Source: a virus. Taken from it: a stretch of 42,590 nt of DNA. The stretch's first letter is position 1; the number at the start of each line of letters is the position of its first letter. A program made the translations under genes and the position numbers. The notes beneath the pieces were generated by a model that worked only from the letters and a program-made list of their open reading frames with translations, was not told the origin of the DNA and ran no database searches. Where the stretch lies: the IMG/VR virus record IMGVR_UViG_3300006033_000595, positions 1-42,590 of that record. One strand, given 5' to 3'. Shown piece after piece: positions 1 through 5,342 of this stretch.

Positions 1-48
1 TGGTTAACGCGGCGAATGGTTAACGCGGCGAATGGTTAACGCGGCGAA
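1..48. repeat. Tandem 16-bp repeat, three exact copies
   Basis: Three back-to-back identical copies of TGGTTAACGCGGCGAA occupy 1-16, 17-32 and 33-48. A partial degenerate copy (TGGCTAACC) follows. Each unit contains the palindrome GTTAAC. The array touches the window edge, so the true copy number is unknown. It may be part of a regulatory, replication or packaging region if the two window ends join. No coding function is visible. Confidence 0.9.
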
Positions 49-55
49 TGGCTAA

Positions 56-150
56 CCACTTGCCGCCAGCGATTCCAAAAAACCACTTGCCGCCAGCGAT
101 TCCAAAAAACCACTCGACGCCAGCGACTTGCCGCCAGCGATTCCAAAAAA
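56..150. repeat. Tandem 27-bp repeat (minisatellite-like)
   Basis: The unit begins CCACTTGCCGCCAGCGATT and ends in CCAAAAAA. It occurs exactly at 56-82 and 83-109. A truncated variant (CCACTCGACGCCAGCGA, 110-126) follows, then a nearly complete copy lacking the first three bases at 127-150. The CTCGACGCC variant core recurs once more just after the array. Copy truncation and fusion suggest slippage or recombination. The array lies directly upstream of the first rightward gene, so it could affect that gene's promoter. No function is established. Confidence 0.88.
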
Positions 151-232
151 TGACTCGACGCCGATAAAATTGCTTGCGCCCCTGCCCCGTCATCCAATAT
201 CATCTCTGCAAGACAAGAAAGGAAAATCTACC

Positions 233-682
233 ATGGAAACAATTTATTATACGAATCCGGATGGAAGCGTCGTCCCTGTGCACATTGGCGAGGCGGTATC
301 CATCAGCCAGAATGTGACCATCGGCAAGAACGTGCATATCGCGTCCGGAGCGACTATCGGGCAGGGCGCACGAATCGAGAGCGGGGCGTTCATCGGGCGG
401 AGGGCATTCGTCGGGCGCGGAGCGACTATTGGAGAGAATGCGCGAATATGGGGCGGGGCGTTCATCGCACGCGGCGCAAAAATCGAAAGCGGAGCAATGA
501 TCGAAAGCGACGTTACGATCGAGAGCGGCGTTCATGTCGGGCCAAATGTGAATATCAGCGGCGGGCATATCGGGCCAAATGTGCATATCAGCGGCGGCTT
601 TGCACTCAAGGATATCAGCGGCGGCTTTGCACTCAAGGATATCGCAAGAGGATTTTCCGCATTGGTCCGGGCAGTCAAATGA
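233..682 (+). CDS. Hexapeptide-repeat (left-handed beta-helix) protein A
   Basis: This 149-residue protein is almost entirely imperfect hexads of the form [IVA]-G-x-x-[AV]-x (for example IGKNVHIASGATIG), the signature of the left-handed beta-helix fold seen in acyl/acetyltransferases and in some purely structural solenoids. No catalytic histidine loop or acyl-transferase insertion is evident, so enzymatic activity is doubtful. The start ATG is chosen because AAAGGAAAA lies about 7 bases upstream. A TTG further upstream would begin inside the repeat array. The N-terminus (TIYYTNPDGSVVPVHIGE) matches that of the second hexapeptide gene (TIQHTNPGGRVVNVEVGE), so the two are paralogs. The C-terminal third has tandem duplications. 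The stop overlaps the methyltransferase start (ATGA), implying translational coupling. The function is unknown. Confidence 0.85.
   Translation: METIYYTNPDGSVVPVHIGEAVSISQNVTIGKNVHIASGATIGQGARIESGAFIGRRAFVGRGATIGENARIWGGAFIARGAKIESGAMIESDVTIESGVHVGPNVNISGGHIGPNVHISGGFALKDISGGFALKDIARGFSALVRAVK
538..638 (+). repeat. In-frame tandem duplications within hexapeptide gene A
   Basis: Two kinds of direct repeat adjoin here. A 27-base segment at 538-564 recurs 33 bases later at 571-597 with one mismatch, giving the peptide repeats GPNVNISGGHI and GPNVHISGG. A second 27-base segment is duplicated exactly at 585-611 and 612-638, giving the repeated peptide SGGFALKDI. All repeat lengths are multiples of three, so the frame is kept. 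This is consistent with recent slippage altering solenoid length. Confidence 0.9.
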
Positions 683-1572
683 CAGCCTATTACAACGAAA
701 TTGACCCCTTCGTGGCCGACTGGCTGCGGAATCTCATATCCGCCGGACACATAGCGCCCGGCGACGTGGACACTCGCTCTATAGAGGACGTGAAACCGGA
801 TGACCTCAAGCCCTACACGCAATGCCACTTCTTCGCCGGAATCGGCGTGTGGTCCTATGCGCTCCGCCGTGCCGGATGGGCCGACGACCGGCCAGTCTGG
901 ACCGGCTCCTGCCCCTGTCAACCTTTCAGCGCGGCAGGCAAGGGCGGCGGGGTTGCTGACGAGCGGCACCTATGGCCCGCCCTCCATTGGCTCATCTCTC
1001 AGCGCCAGCCTCCGGTCTTCTTTGGCGAACAGGTTGCGTCAAAGGCTGGACTCGGATGGCTCGATCTTGTATCGGCTGACCTGGAAGGAACGGGCTACGC
1101 CTGCGGGGCAGTCGATATCTGCGCTGCGGGCATCGGTGCCCCGCATATCCGACAAAGGCTGTGGATTGCCGCAGAGCGGCTGGCCGACGCCGACGACTCG
1201 CTACTGGAAGGACGGGAGCGGCTCGAATGTCCCCCTGAACGCATTGCTTGGGAGGGTCGTATGGCTGGCAGGCTGGCCGACGCCACAGACGCAGGACGCG
1301 AGCGGAGGCGGTCAGGCGAAGCGTGCGATGGGGGCGACGCGACACGGGTCGAACCTGAACGACTTCGCGATGCTGGCGGGGCCGGCAAGGATCACAGCGT
1401 CCGGCGAGATGCTGACTGGCTCTTCTGCCGGGATGGACGGTGGCGGCCAGTTGAATCCGGGGCATCCCCGCTGGCTCATGGCGCTCCCTCCCGCGTGGGA
1501 CGCCTGCGTGCCTACGGTAACGCGATCCACGCGGAAACGGCAGAAGCATTCATCAGGGCATTCATGAAATGA
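679..1572 (+). CDS. DNA (cytosine-5) methyltransferase
   Basis: This 297-residue protein transfers a methyl group from S-adenosylmethionine to carbon 5 of cytosine in DNA. Motif I is FAGIGVWSYAL (about residues 52-61). The catalytic PCQPFSAAGKG motif IV has its nucleophilic Cys at about 80. Motif VI reads GEQV instead of the usual ENV. Motif VIII is QRLW (about 159-162), and motif X is YGNAIHAETAEAF near the C-terminus. The ending DGRWRPVE...GRLRAYGNAI is typical of short phage Dcm-like enzymes. The region between motifs VIII and X, where the target recognition domain should be, is rich in Ala, Arg, Asp and Glu, and it coincides with a second open frame. The start overlaps the preceding stop, and the 3' end overlaps the next start (ATGA). 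The likely role is protection of phage DNA from host restriction. Confidence 0.93.
   Translation: MTAYYNEIDPFVADWLRNLISAGHIAPGDVDTRSIEDVKPDDLKPYTQCHFFAGIGVWSYALRRAGWADDRPVWTGSCPCQPFSAAGKGGGVADERHLWPALHWLISQRQPPVFFGEQVASKAGLGWLDLVSADLEGTGYACGAVDICAAGIGAPHIRQRLWIAAERLADADDSLLEGRERLECPPERIAWEGRMAGRLADATDAGRERRRSGEACDGGDATRVEPERLRDAGGAGKDHSVRRDADWLFCRDGRWRPVESGASPLAHGAPSRVGRLRAYGNAIHAETAEAFIRAFMK
800..1567 (+). CDS. Probable overprinted protein in the +1 frame of the methyltransferase gene
   Basis: A 255-codon open frame lies entirely inside the cytosine methyltransferase gene. Its translation carries features I recognise from recurrent phage/prophage hypothetical proteins. These are TSGTYGPPS (about 55-63), LYRLTWKERATPAG (about 90-103), two WPTP boxes (WPTPTTRYWKDG at about 128 and WPTPQTQDASGG at about 159), and a C-terminal block with LTGSSAGM, GGQLNPGHPRWLMALPP and WDACVPT. 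A random shadow frame would not show such ordered family motifs. The true start is uncertain. The ATG used here has only a distant GAGG, and frameshift entry is possible. Function is unknown. The alternative is that this frame is only translated in annotation pipelines, its conservation being a by-product of the methyltransferase. Confidence 0.45.
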   Translation: MTSSPTRNATSSPESACGPMRSAVPDGPTTGQSGPAPAPVNLSARQARAAGLLTSGTYGPPSIGSSLSASLRSSLANRLRQRLDSDGSILYRLTWKERATPAGQSISALRASVPRISDKGCGLPQSGWPTPTTRYWKDGSGSNVPLNALLGRVVWLAGWPTPQTQDASGGGQAKRAMGATRHGSNLNDFAMLAGPARITASGEMLTGSSAGMDGGGQLNPGHPRWLMALPPAWDACVPTVTRSTRKRQKHSSGHS

Positions 1573-1958
1573 AAACGATTCAGCACACAAATCCGGGCGG
1601 GAGAGTCGTCAATGTGGAAGTTGGCGAGCGCGTACATATCGGCGCTGACACATATATCGGGGACGACGTGACGATCCACGATGACGTATATATCGGGGAC
1701 AATTCGATCATCAGCAGCGGAACGTATATCGAAAGTGGCGTGTCGATCAGGAACTGGGTGATAATCGACACCGACTCATATATAGGCCCTGACGCCTATA
1801 TCGAACACGACGCCTATATCGGGTGCCTGGCTTCTATCGGGAGTGGCGCGGCCATAGGGGCCTGGGCGACGATCGAGTCCGACGTGTATATCGGTGACAT
1901 GGTGACGATCGAGAGCAGAGAGTGGATAGAGAGAGGATCGACAATTGACAGACCTTGA
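1569..1958 (+). CDS. Hexapeptide-repeat (left-handed beta-helix) protein B
   Basis: This 129-residue solenoid protein is a paralog of hexapeptide protein A. After an N-terminal cap (MKTIQHTNPGGRVVNVEVGE) there are about 18 consecutive hexads, such as TYIGDD, VTIHDD, VYIGDN, TYIESG and AYIEHD, enough for about six coils. Compared with A, the turn positions are much richer in Asp/Glu and the second position often carries Tyr/Thr, so one face would be acidic and aromatic. No acyltransferase catalytic residues or extra domain are visible. The start codon overlaps the methyltransferase stop (ATGA), and the 3' end overlaps the next gene. The function is unknown; a structural or binding role is more likely than catalysis. 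Confidence 0.85.
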   Translation: MKTIQHTNPGGRVVNVEVGERVHIGADTYIGDDVTIHDDVYIGDNSIISSGTYIESGVSIRNWVIIDTDSYIGPDAYIEHDAYIGCLASIGSGAAIGAWATIESDVYIGDMVTIESREWIERGSTIDRP

Positions 1959-2280
1959 AATCGACTGGACGCAGGGCGTGGCGGAGAATTTCGAGCGCGT
2001 GCTATCGGCTCTGGAAACCGCAAACAAGCGGGCCGATGAGGCCGAGGCGAAACTGAATCTGTGGAGGCCGATTGAGGAAGCGCCGAAGGATGGGTCTTGG
2101 ATACTGCTTGGATATTTCCCGGAGGTTGGCGGCGAAAGTCAAACCGTTGCGTTCTGGCACAGCACCAAAAATATGTGGTGCGACAGCAACAGATTGCTTG
2201 TTGCAGATGGGCCGTTTTCCCCAACCCATTTCCGCCCACTCCCGCCAGCACCGGAGGTCTTGAAATGGCAACCCAGGTAG
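1945..2280 (+). CDS. Small protein with WRPIEEAPKDG motif (DUF551-like)
   Basis: This 111-residue protein probably starts at TTG, with AGAGAGAGGA a few bases upstream. The N-terminal 40 residues form an amphipathic, probably coiled-coil segment (VLSALETANKRADEAEAKL). The C-terminal part has the WRPIEEAPKDGSWILLG and FSPTHFRPLPPAPE motifs. These are shared by a large group of small phage and alphaproteobacterial proteins resembling DUF551. No biochemical role is established for the group. It overlaps hexapeptide gene B at its start and the next gene at its end, so all are likely one operon. Confidence 0.7.
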   Translation: MTDLEIDWTQGVAENFERVLSALETANKRADEAEAKLNLWRPIEEAPKDGSWILLGYFPEVGGESQTVAFWHSTKNMWCDSNRLLVADGPFSPTHFRPLPPAPEVLKWQPR

Positions 2281-2549
2281 AACAGCGCAAAGTCAAGATA
2301 GATGTAATCTTGCGTACCGCGATGTTTTCGCTCGGGGTCGAGGATGCAAGAAACGGGATTGCGCCGCGCAAGAATATCCTGGACGGCGGGAAACGCACGC
2401 TGAAAATGCTTGATGCCGAACTCTATGAGCGTGGTCGCATGTTCGGAGTCTGCGCACCACGCGACATGCGCGTCAAGACAGGGCTTCGCGTGAATATCTC
2501 CGCGCTTTCACAATTCGCAAATTTGCTTCGTGATGGAAGCATTATTTGA
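2265..2549 (+). CDS. Hypothetical protein, end of rightward operon
   Basis: This 94-residue protein is not one I recognise. The ATG start is preceded by GGAGG about 8 bases upstream and overlaps the end of the previous gene by 16 bases, so translation is probably coupled. The sequence is basic and mostly helical in character (KIDVILRTAMFSLGVEDAR, RTLKMLDAELYERGR). There is no signal peptide or membrane segment. It is the last gene of the left-hand plus-strand operon and faces the convergent exonuclease gene. Confidence 0.65.
   Translation: MATQVEQRKVKIDVILRTAMFSLGVEDARNGIAPRKNILDGGKRTLKMLDAELYERGRMFGVCAPRDMRVKTGLRVNISALSQFANLLRDGSII
2524..2547 (+). terminator. Possible weak terminator of the rightward operon
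   Basis: TGCTTC (2524-2529) and GAAGCA (2536-2541) form a 6-bp stem around a 6-base loop, followed by TTATTT. The hairpin overlaps the last codons of the preceding gene. It sits exactly where the rightward operon meets the long leftward transcript. The stem is short and the U-tract interrupted, so this is a tentative call. Confidence 0.35.
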
Positions 2550-2561
2550 GGCGCCGATATC

Positions 2562-3095
2562 TTATGCATTATGGGGATTTGTGCAAAAGATATGCATCAG
2601 CTTGAAAAATATCCTGAGCGTGTTTGCGGCATCGACCGCTGCCCTATGCCTCTGTCCCTGAAATTTCAGCCCCTCATTGGCCATCGCCTTCGCAAGCCCG
2701 CCTTGCGGTTTCCTGCCGATTGCAAGGCATCTGGCGACGTAGATGGTCTTCGCGTCGATGAAACGCCGACCAAACGGCCACCGGCCAACAAATCCCTCCC
2801 TGAGAAGCTCCATGTCGCCACCGCCCCAGGTGACGGGGTTAATGAACGTGTCGCGGGGCATCTCTGACAAAAGCTTGTTGCGGGCACATGCGAGACTCGG
2901 AGCAAGGGCAACCATTTCGTCCCTGATCCCCGTAAGTTCAGTGATGAATCCAGAGATCGGTTCTTCCGGGTTCACAAGGTACGCGCCCTTCCAGTAAATC
3001 TCCCCTGTCTCGGAATCGCCTGCGGCGGCCCCGATCTCGATGATCTTGCCGGACGGCTGATTCATCTCAAGGTCGATCGCCAGAAATCGAGTCAC
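2562..3095 (-). CDS. DnaQ-like 3'-5' exonuclease (DEDDh family)
   Basis: This 177-residue protein has exonuclease motif I as AIDLEMN (D8, E10). A C-terminal HRAAVDA motif (H150, D155) matches the DEDDh active site of RNase T, DnaQ epsilon and related nucleases. Between them, GKIIEIGAAAGD and FITELTGI follow the usual Exo I/II layout. It would remove nucleotides from 3' ends of DNA or RNA with two metal ions. It is the distal gene of the leftward transcript. Its start overlaps the preceding stop (ATGA). A second DnaQ-like gene lies next to the polymerase, so this copy may have a separate role, such as RNA or host DNA degradation. Confidence 0.85.
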   Translation of the reverse strand: MTRFLAIDLEMNQPSGKIIEIGAAAGDSETGEIYWKGAYLVNPEEPISGFITELTGIRDEMVALAPSLACARNKLLSEMPRDTFINPVTWGGGDMELLREGFVGRWPFGRRFIDAKTIYVARCLAIGRKPQGGLAKAMANEGLKFQGQRHRAAVDAANTLRIFFKLMHIFCTNPHNA

Positions 3096-3274
3096 TTGAC
3101 CACCCTCAACTTCGATCCATGGTTGCGAATCCCTTCAATCTCGACAAGGGAGCGCTCAAGGATTCGCGCTACCGCCTGAAAATCGGCGTCTGGAAAATTC
3201 ATACATGCCTTGCGCAATTCGTGCATGGGCACGATGATTCCGTCAAGCGCCTCGGTCTTGTTCTTGAATGCCAT
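3092..3274 (-). CDS. Hypothetical small protein
   Basis: This protein has 60 residues if it starts at the ATG preceded by AAGGTGG. A GTG three codons upstream is possible but lies directly on top of the ribosome-binding site. The sequence (MAFKNKTEALDGIIVPMHELRKACMNF onward) looks like a small helical soluble protein, and I do not recognise it. It is coupled by ATGA overlap to the downstream exonuclease. Confidence 0.6.
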   Translation of the reverse strand: MAFKNKTEALDGIIVPMHELRKACMNFPDADFQAVARILERSLVEIEGIRNHGSKLRVVK

Positions 3275-3313
3275 TTTTCCCACCTTTCCGTGACTTGTAC
3301 ATGACAGTGATTC

Positions 3314-3580
3314 TTACCGCAGGGCCTCCGCCTCTTTCAACGCGCCACCTTGTCGCAGATTGACAAGAGGGACGACGAAATATTCATAGTCGAAATCGCC
3401 ACGCCGTTTCTGGTAGAGGCGACCATAGCCTAGTTCGCTGATGCTCCATACGAGCCTCGCAATCCGCGAAACGTCGATGTCGTTCTCCCGATCAGAGAAC
3501 AGGAATCCGCGATGGTACAGGATATGCCTGCCCGGAACGCCGTATTTCCTGATCTGGAAGTGAAATTCATCATAGGTCAT
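3314..3580 (-). CDS. Hypothetical protein
   Basis: This 88-residue protein starts at the ATG (MTYDEFHFQ) that overlaps the end of the upstream metallopeptidase-like gene. An upstream in-frame start would lie deeper inside that gene. The sequence is rich in Arg, Tyr and Phe, with a C-terminal stretch DFDYEYFVVPLVNLR. The mix of predicted strand and helix suggests a compact small domain, perhaps winged-helix-like, but this is a guess. There is no recognised family. Confidence 0.6.
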   Translation of the reverse strand: MTYDEFHFQIRKYGVPGRHILYHRGFLFSDRENDIDVSRIARLVWSISELGYGRLYQKRRGDFDYEYFVVPLVNLRQGGALKEAEALR

Positions 3581-3986
3581 TGTTGCACCATTTCCTGACA
3601 TGGGCATCAGCCCCGCCAGCCTTTATCATGTGGCTCCTGACGCGAACCTTCGCGTCGCTCAGACATTTGCGCGGGACGGCGATCCCCTCCTGCCTCATCG
3701 TATTCATGGCCCACCTCTCGGCTTCGTATTCCTCGCGAGGCGTTTCCAGGGCGAGCCGGAAATGCCCAAGATGGACATGGCCGCACTCATGCAGATAGAG
3801 ATAGAGCGTCTCCCGGCTGACGACCGGGGGACAGATGATCCTCTTGCCACGCTTGTCATGGATGGAAACGGCCAATGCCCCACCGCCAACCTTGCGATGA
3901 ACCACTTTCCACCCTCGCGGCCTGTAACGCCTGACTATTTCCTCATACATAGCTTTTGCACCACGACATGGGCGGGGTTGAGGCAT
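3570..3986 (-). CDS. Zinc metallopeptidase-like protein (ImmA/IrrE-type motif)
   Basis: This protein has up to 138 residues. The motif LHECGHVHLGH is a zinc-binding gluzincin core (HExxH variant HECGH). The following EYEAERWAM resembles the third-ligand helix of ImmA/IrrE-type proteases. In that family the protein cleaves repressors or acts with HTH partners. Here no HTH domain is fused. The start is ambiguous. The first ATG has AGG five bases upstream and overlaps the upstream gene by 52 bases. An internal ATG (MYEEIVRRY) would give 126 residues and a shorter overlap. The phage target is unknown; cleaving a host regulator or defence protein is one possibility. Confidence 0.65.
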   Translation of the reverse strand: MPQPRPCRGAKAMYEEIVRRYRPRGWKVVHRKVGGGALAVSIHDKRGKRIICPPVVSRETLYLYLHECGHVHLGHFRLALETPREEYEAERWAMNTMRQEGIAVPRKCLSDAKVRVRSHMIKAGGADAHVRKWCNNDL

Positions 3987-4261
3987 GAGCGCCTGCCACA
4001 GGAGAGCGATATCCGATGGTCCTTGAGGTTTTCATAGAACATTTCGGCAACGATACGAACAACGCGTCGGCCATTCTTCTTCCCGGTCTTCGGGTTCACG
4101 ACAAGCATCTGCGCGTAGCCGTCAGGGAAGTGGCTCCCCTGCCAATACCAGCATGTCCCTTCGCGCTTGATATGCGGCTCGATGTATTGGAGCCATTCGC
4201 GCGGGATATCGCGGAGCGGAGTCGCCAGGTTAAGCAGGGGGCGTTTCTTGTTCACGGCCAT
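3935..4261 (-). CDS. Divergent HNH-like endonuclease
   Basis: The start at MAVNKKRPL has GGA about 9 bases upstream, giving 108 residues. The pattern CWYWQGSHFPDGYAQM followed by a C-terminal SCGRRSCLNPAHVV matches the CWxWxG...C...CxNPxHL layout of small phage HNH homing-type endonucleases. The usual first catalytic His before the first Cys of the C-terminal motif is replaced (LSCGRRSC rather than LHxCDNxxC). The AHR preceding it in typical members also reads VRIVAEMF. The zinc-binding fold may be retained with reduced or no nuclease activity. It lies between nuclease- and peptidase-like genes, with overlaps on both sides. Confidence 0.6.
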   Translation of the reverse strand: MAVNKKRPLLNLATPLRDIPREWLQYIEPHIKREGTCWYWQGSHFPDGYAQMLVVNPKTGKKNGRRVVRIVAEMFYENLKDHRISLSCGRRSCLNPAHVVVQKLCMRK

Positions 4262-4694
4262 GCTGGATTTTCCATACGATCTTGTCGAGACCCTCTGACG
4301 TGTACGGAATGAATTGTCGCACGAACGCAATCGGGTAGACAAGCTCTTTGTTGAGGGCGTCGCGAGGTTCTTGCAACGTCAGAAACTTTTTGCCGTCGAG
4401 GGCAACGAGGGCGAGATACCAGACGCGATCTCCCGCCTTGACAAGTTCGCGCATCACGGCCCGCTGTTCGGGTTCAAGGCGATACCCGGCAGGAAGCCCA
4501 CGGACGGGGCATGGGAACGATTTCAATTCGACCCATCGCCCCGCGCCAAGGTAACGGTCGGGGACTCCTGCGCTCTGATCGCGCATATGGCGCGACCATA
4601 TGCCATGTGCCTTGAGGGCGTCGCTGAAATTGCCCTCAAACGCCGTTTCACTCGTGATGCGATGGGCCTTTACGTCCCTGACCGTGAGAGTCAT
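4230..4694 (-). CDS. PD-(D/E)XK nuclease (VRR-NUC/resolvase-like)
   Basis: This 154-residue protein starts at the ATG overlapping the upstream stop (ATGA). The segment FSDALKAHGIWSRHMRD, then GVPDRYLGAGRWVELKS, shows the PD...ExK core typical of VRR-NUC and Holliday-junction-resolvase-like nucleases. The metal ligands are Asp in VPDRY and Glu in ELK, with catalytic Lys in ELK. The next conserved stretch, LEPEQRAVMRELVKAGDRVWYLALV, is the helix and strand that follow this core in such enzymes. The likely role is cleavage of branched or damaged DNA during replication or packaging, or host DNA degradation. Confidence 0.75.
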   Translation of the reverse strand: MTLTVRDVKAHRITSETAFEGNFSDALKAHGIWSRHMRDQSAGVPDRYLGAGRWVELKSFPCPVRGLPAGYRLEPEQRAVMRELVKAGDRVWYLALVALDGKKFLTLQEPRDALNKELVYPIAFVRQFIPYTSEGLDKIVWKIQHGREQETPPA

Positions 4695-5089
4695 TGGAGT
4701 GTCGCCGTGGGGACGGCCCACGCCTCCTGATTCTCGGCAAGATAGCGGGCGGTCCCGATTGCGCAGTCGGCGCAATGGAGCGGATAATAGGTGTCGCGCT
4801 CAGCGGAATACCAGAGGACGGCAAAGTCGTTCCGAATGACCGTATCGGGCCCGAACATCATGAATCCGTCCGTCTTTATGGTGCTTTCGAGACACACGAT
4901 ATGCGACAGGAATGCCCACTCCGGTTTCATGTTGCCATACATCGGGATGCGATGCTGGACATATTTACCGCCCCATTCATCAGGGAGAACTTCGGCCCGC
5001 GTGACGGCCCCCTGCCCCTCCCTTACGGAAATGATGAAGGCCGTTTGTCCGCTCGCCATCGTGCCGTAGATCATGAATTGTTCGCTCAA
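4691..5089 (-). CDS. Hypothetical protein
   Basis: This 132-residue protein is not one I recognise. It begins MSEQFMIYGTMASGQTAFIISVREG and is probably an alpha/beta domain of mostly beta-strand character. A Cys pair (HCADCAIG) near the C-terminus could bind a metal or be structural. There is no signal peptide or membrane segment. Both ends overlap neighbours (ATGA), so it belongs to the same translationally coupled set as the PD-(D/E)XK nuclease. Confidence 0.6.
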   Translation of the reverse strand: MSEQFMIYGTMASGQTAFIISVREGQGAVTRAEVLPDEWGGKYVQHRIPMYGNMKPEWAFLSHIVCLESTIKTDGFMMFGPDTVIRNDFAVLWYSAERDTYYPLHCADCAIGTARYLAENQEAWAVPTATLQ

Positions 5090-5340
5090 AGTTGCACCTG
5101 CCTTGGCACGATCTGCGTGCCGTCGTCGCTGATGGTGTAGGCGACATGATTGAGGTCAAGCGCGTGCTCGGCCTGCAATTCCTGCCACAGTTCGCGACTT
5201 TGCGTCTGCAATTCGGCAAGGCGGCTCTCTGCCTGATCTGTCACGGCCTTGACCCATTGCTGAATGGCCGTCTGCCTGTCCATGATGGAGCGGAATCGCC
5301 GTGTCTGCTCAGGGGTGATATTCACTGGTTTGGGAAGCAT
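5086..5340 (-). CDS. Hypothetical coiled-coil protein
   Basis: This 84-residue protein has GAGGAATAATT just before its ATG, which is a good ribosome-binding site. Residues from about 25 to 60 (AIQQWVKAVTDQAESRLAEL and the following QTQSRELWQELQ) are a continuous amphipathic helix likely to coil. The C-terminal part is a short strand-rich tail (VAYTISDDGTQIVP). It sits immediately downstream of the DNA polymerase and could be a polymerase accessory protein, but nothing in the sequence proves this. Confidence 0.6.
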   Translation of the reverse strand: MLPKPVNITPEQTRRFRSIMDRQTAIQQWVKAVTDQAESRLAELQTQSRELWQELQAEHALDLNHVAYTISDDGTQIVPRQVQL

Positions 5341-5342
5341 AA

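Noticed and set aside
1-150. CRISPR array
   Set aside because: The repeats are directly adjacent without spacers of constant length, and no cas gene is present.
128-232. Upstream TTG start for hexapeptide protein A
   Set aside because: It would begin inside the tandem repeat array and add a sequence without hexads. The ATG at 233 has a good ribosome-binding site.
448-678. Upstream extension of the cytosine methyltransferase into the hexapeptide gene
   Set aside because: The extra residues are Arg-rich and come from the hexapeptide repeats read out of frame. The ATG overlapping the previous stop gives a normal methyltransferase N-terminus.
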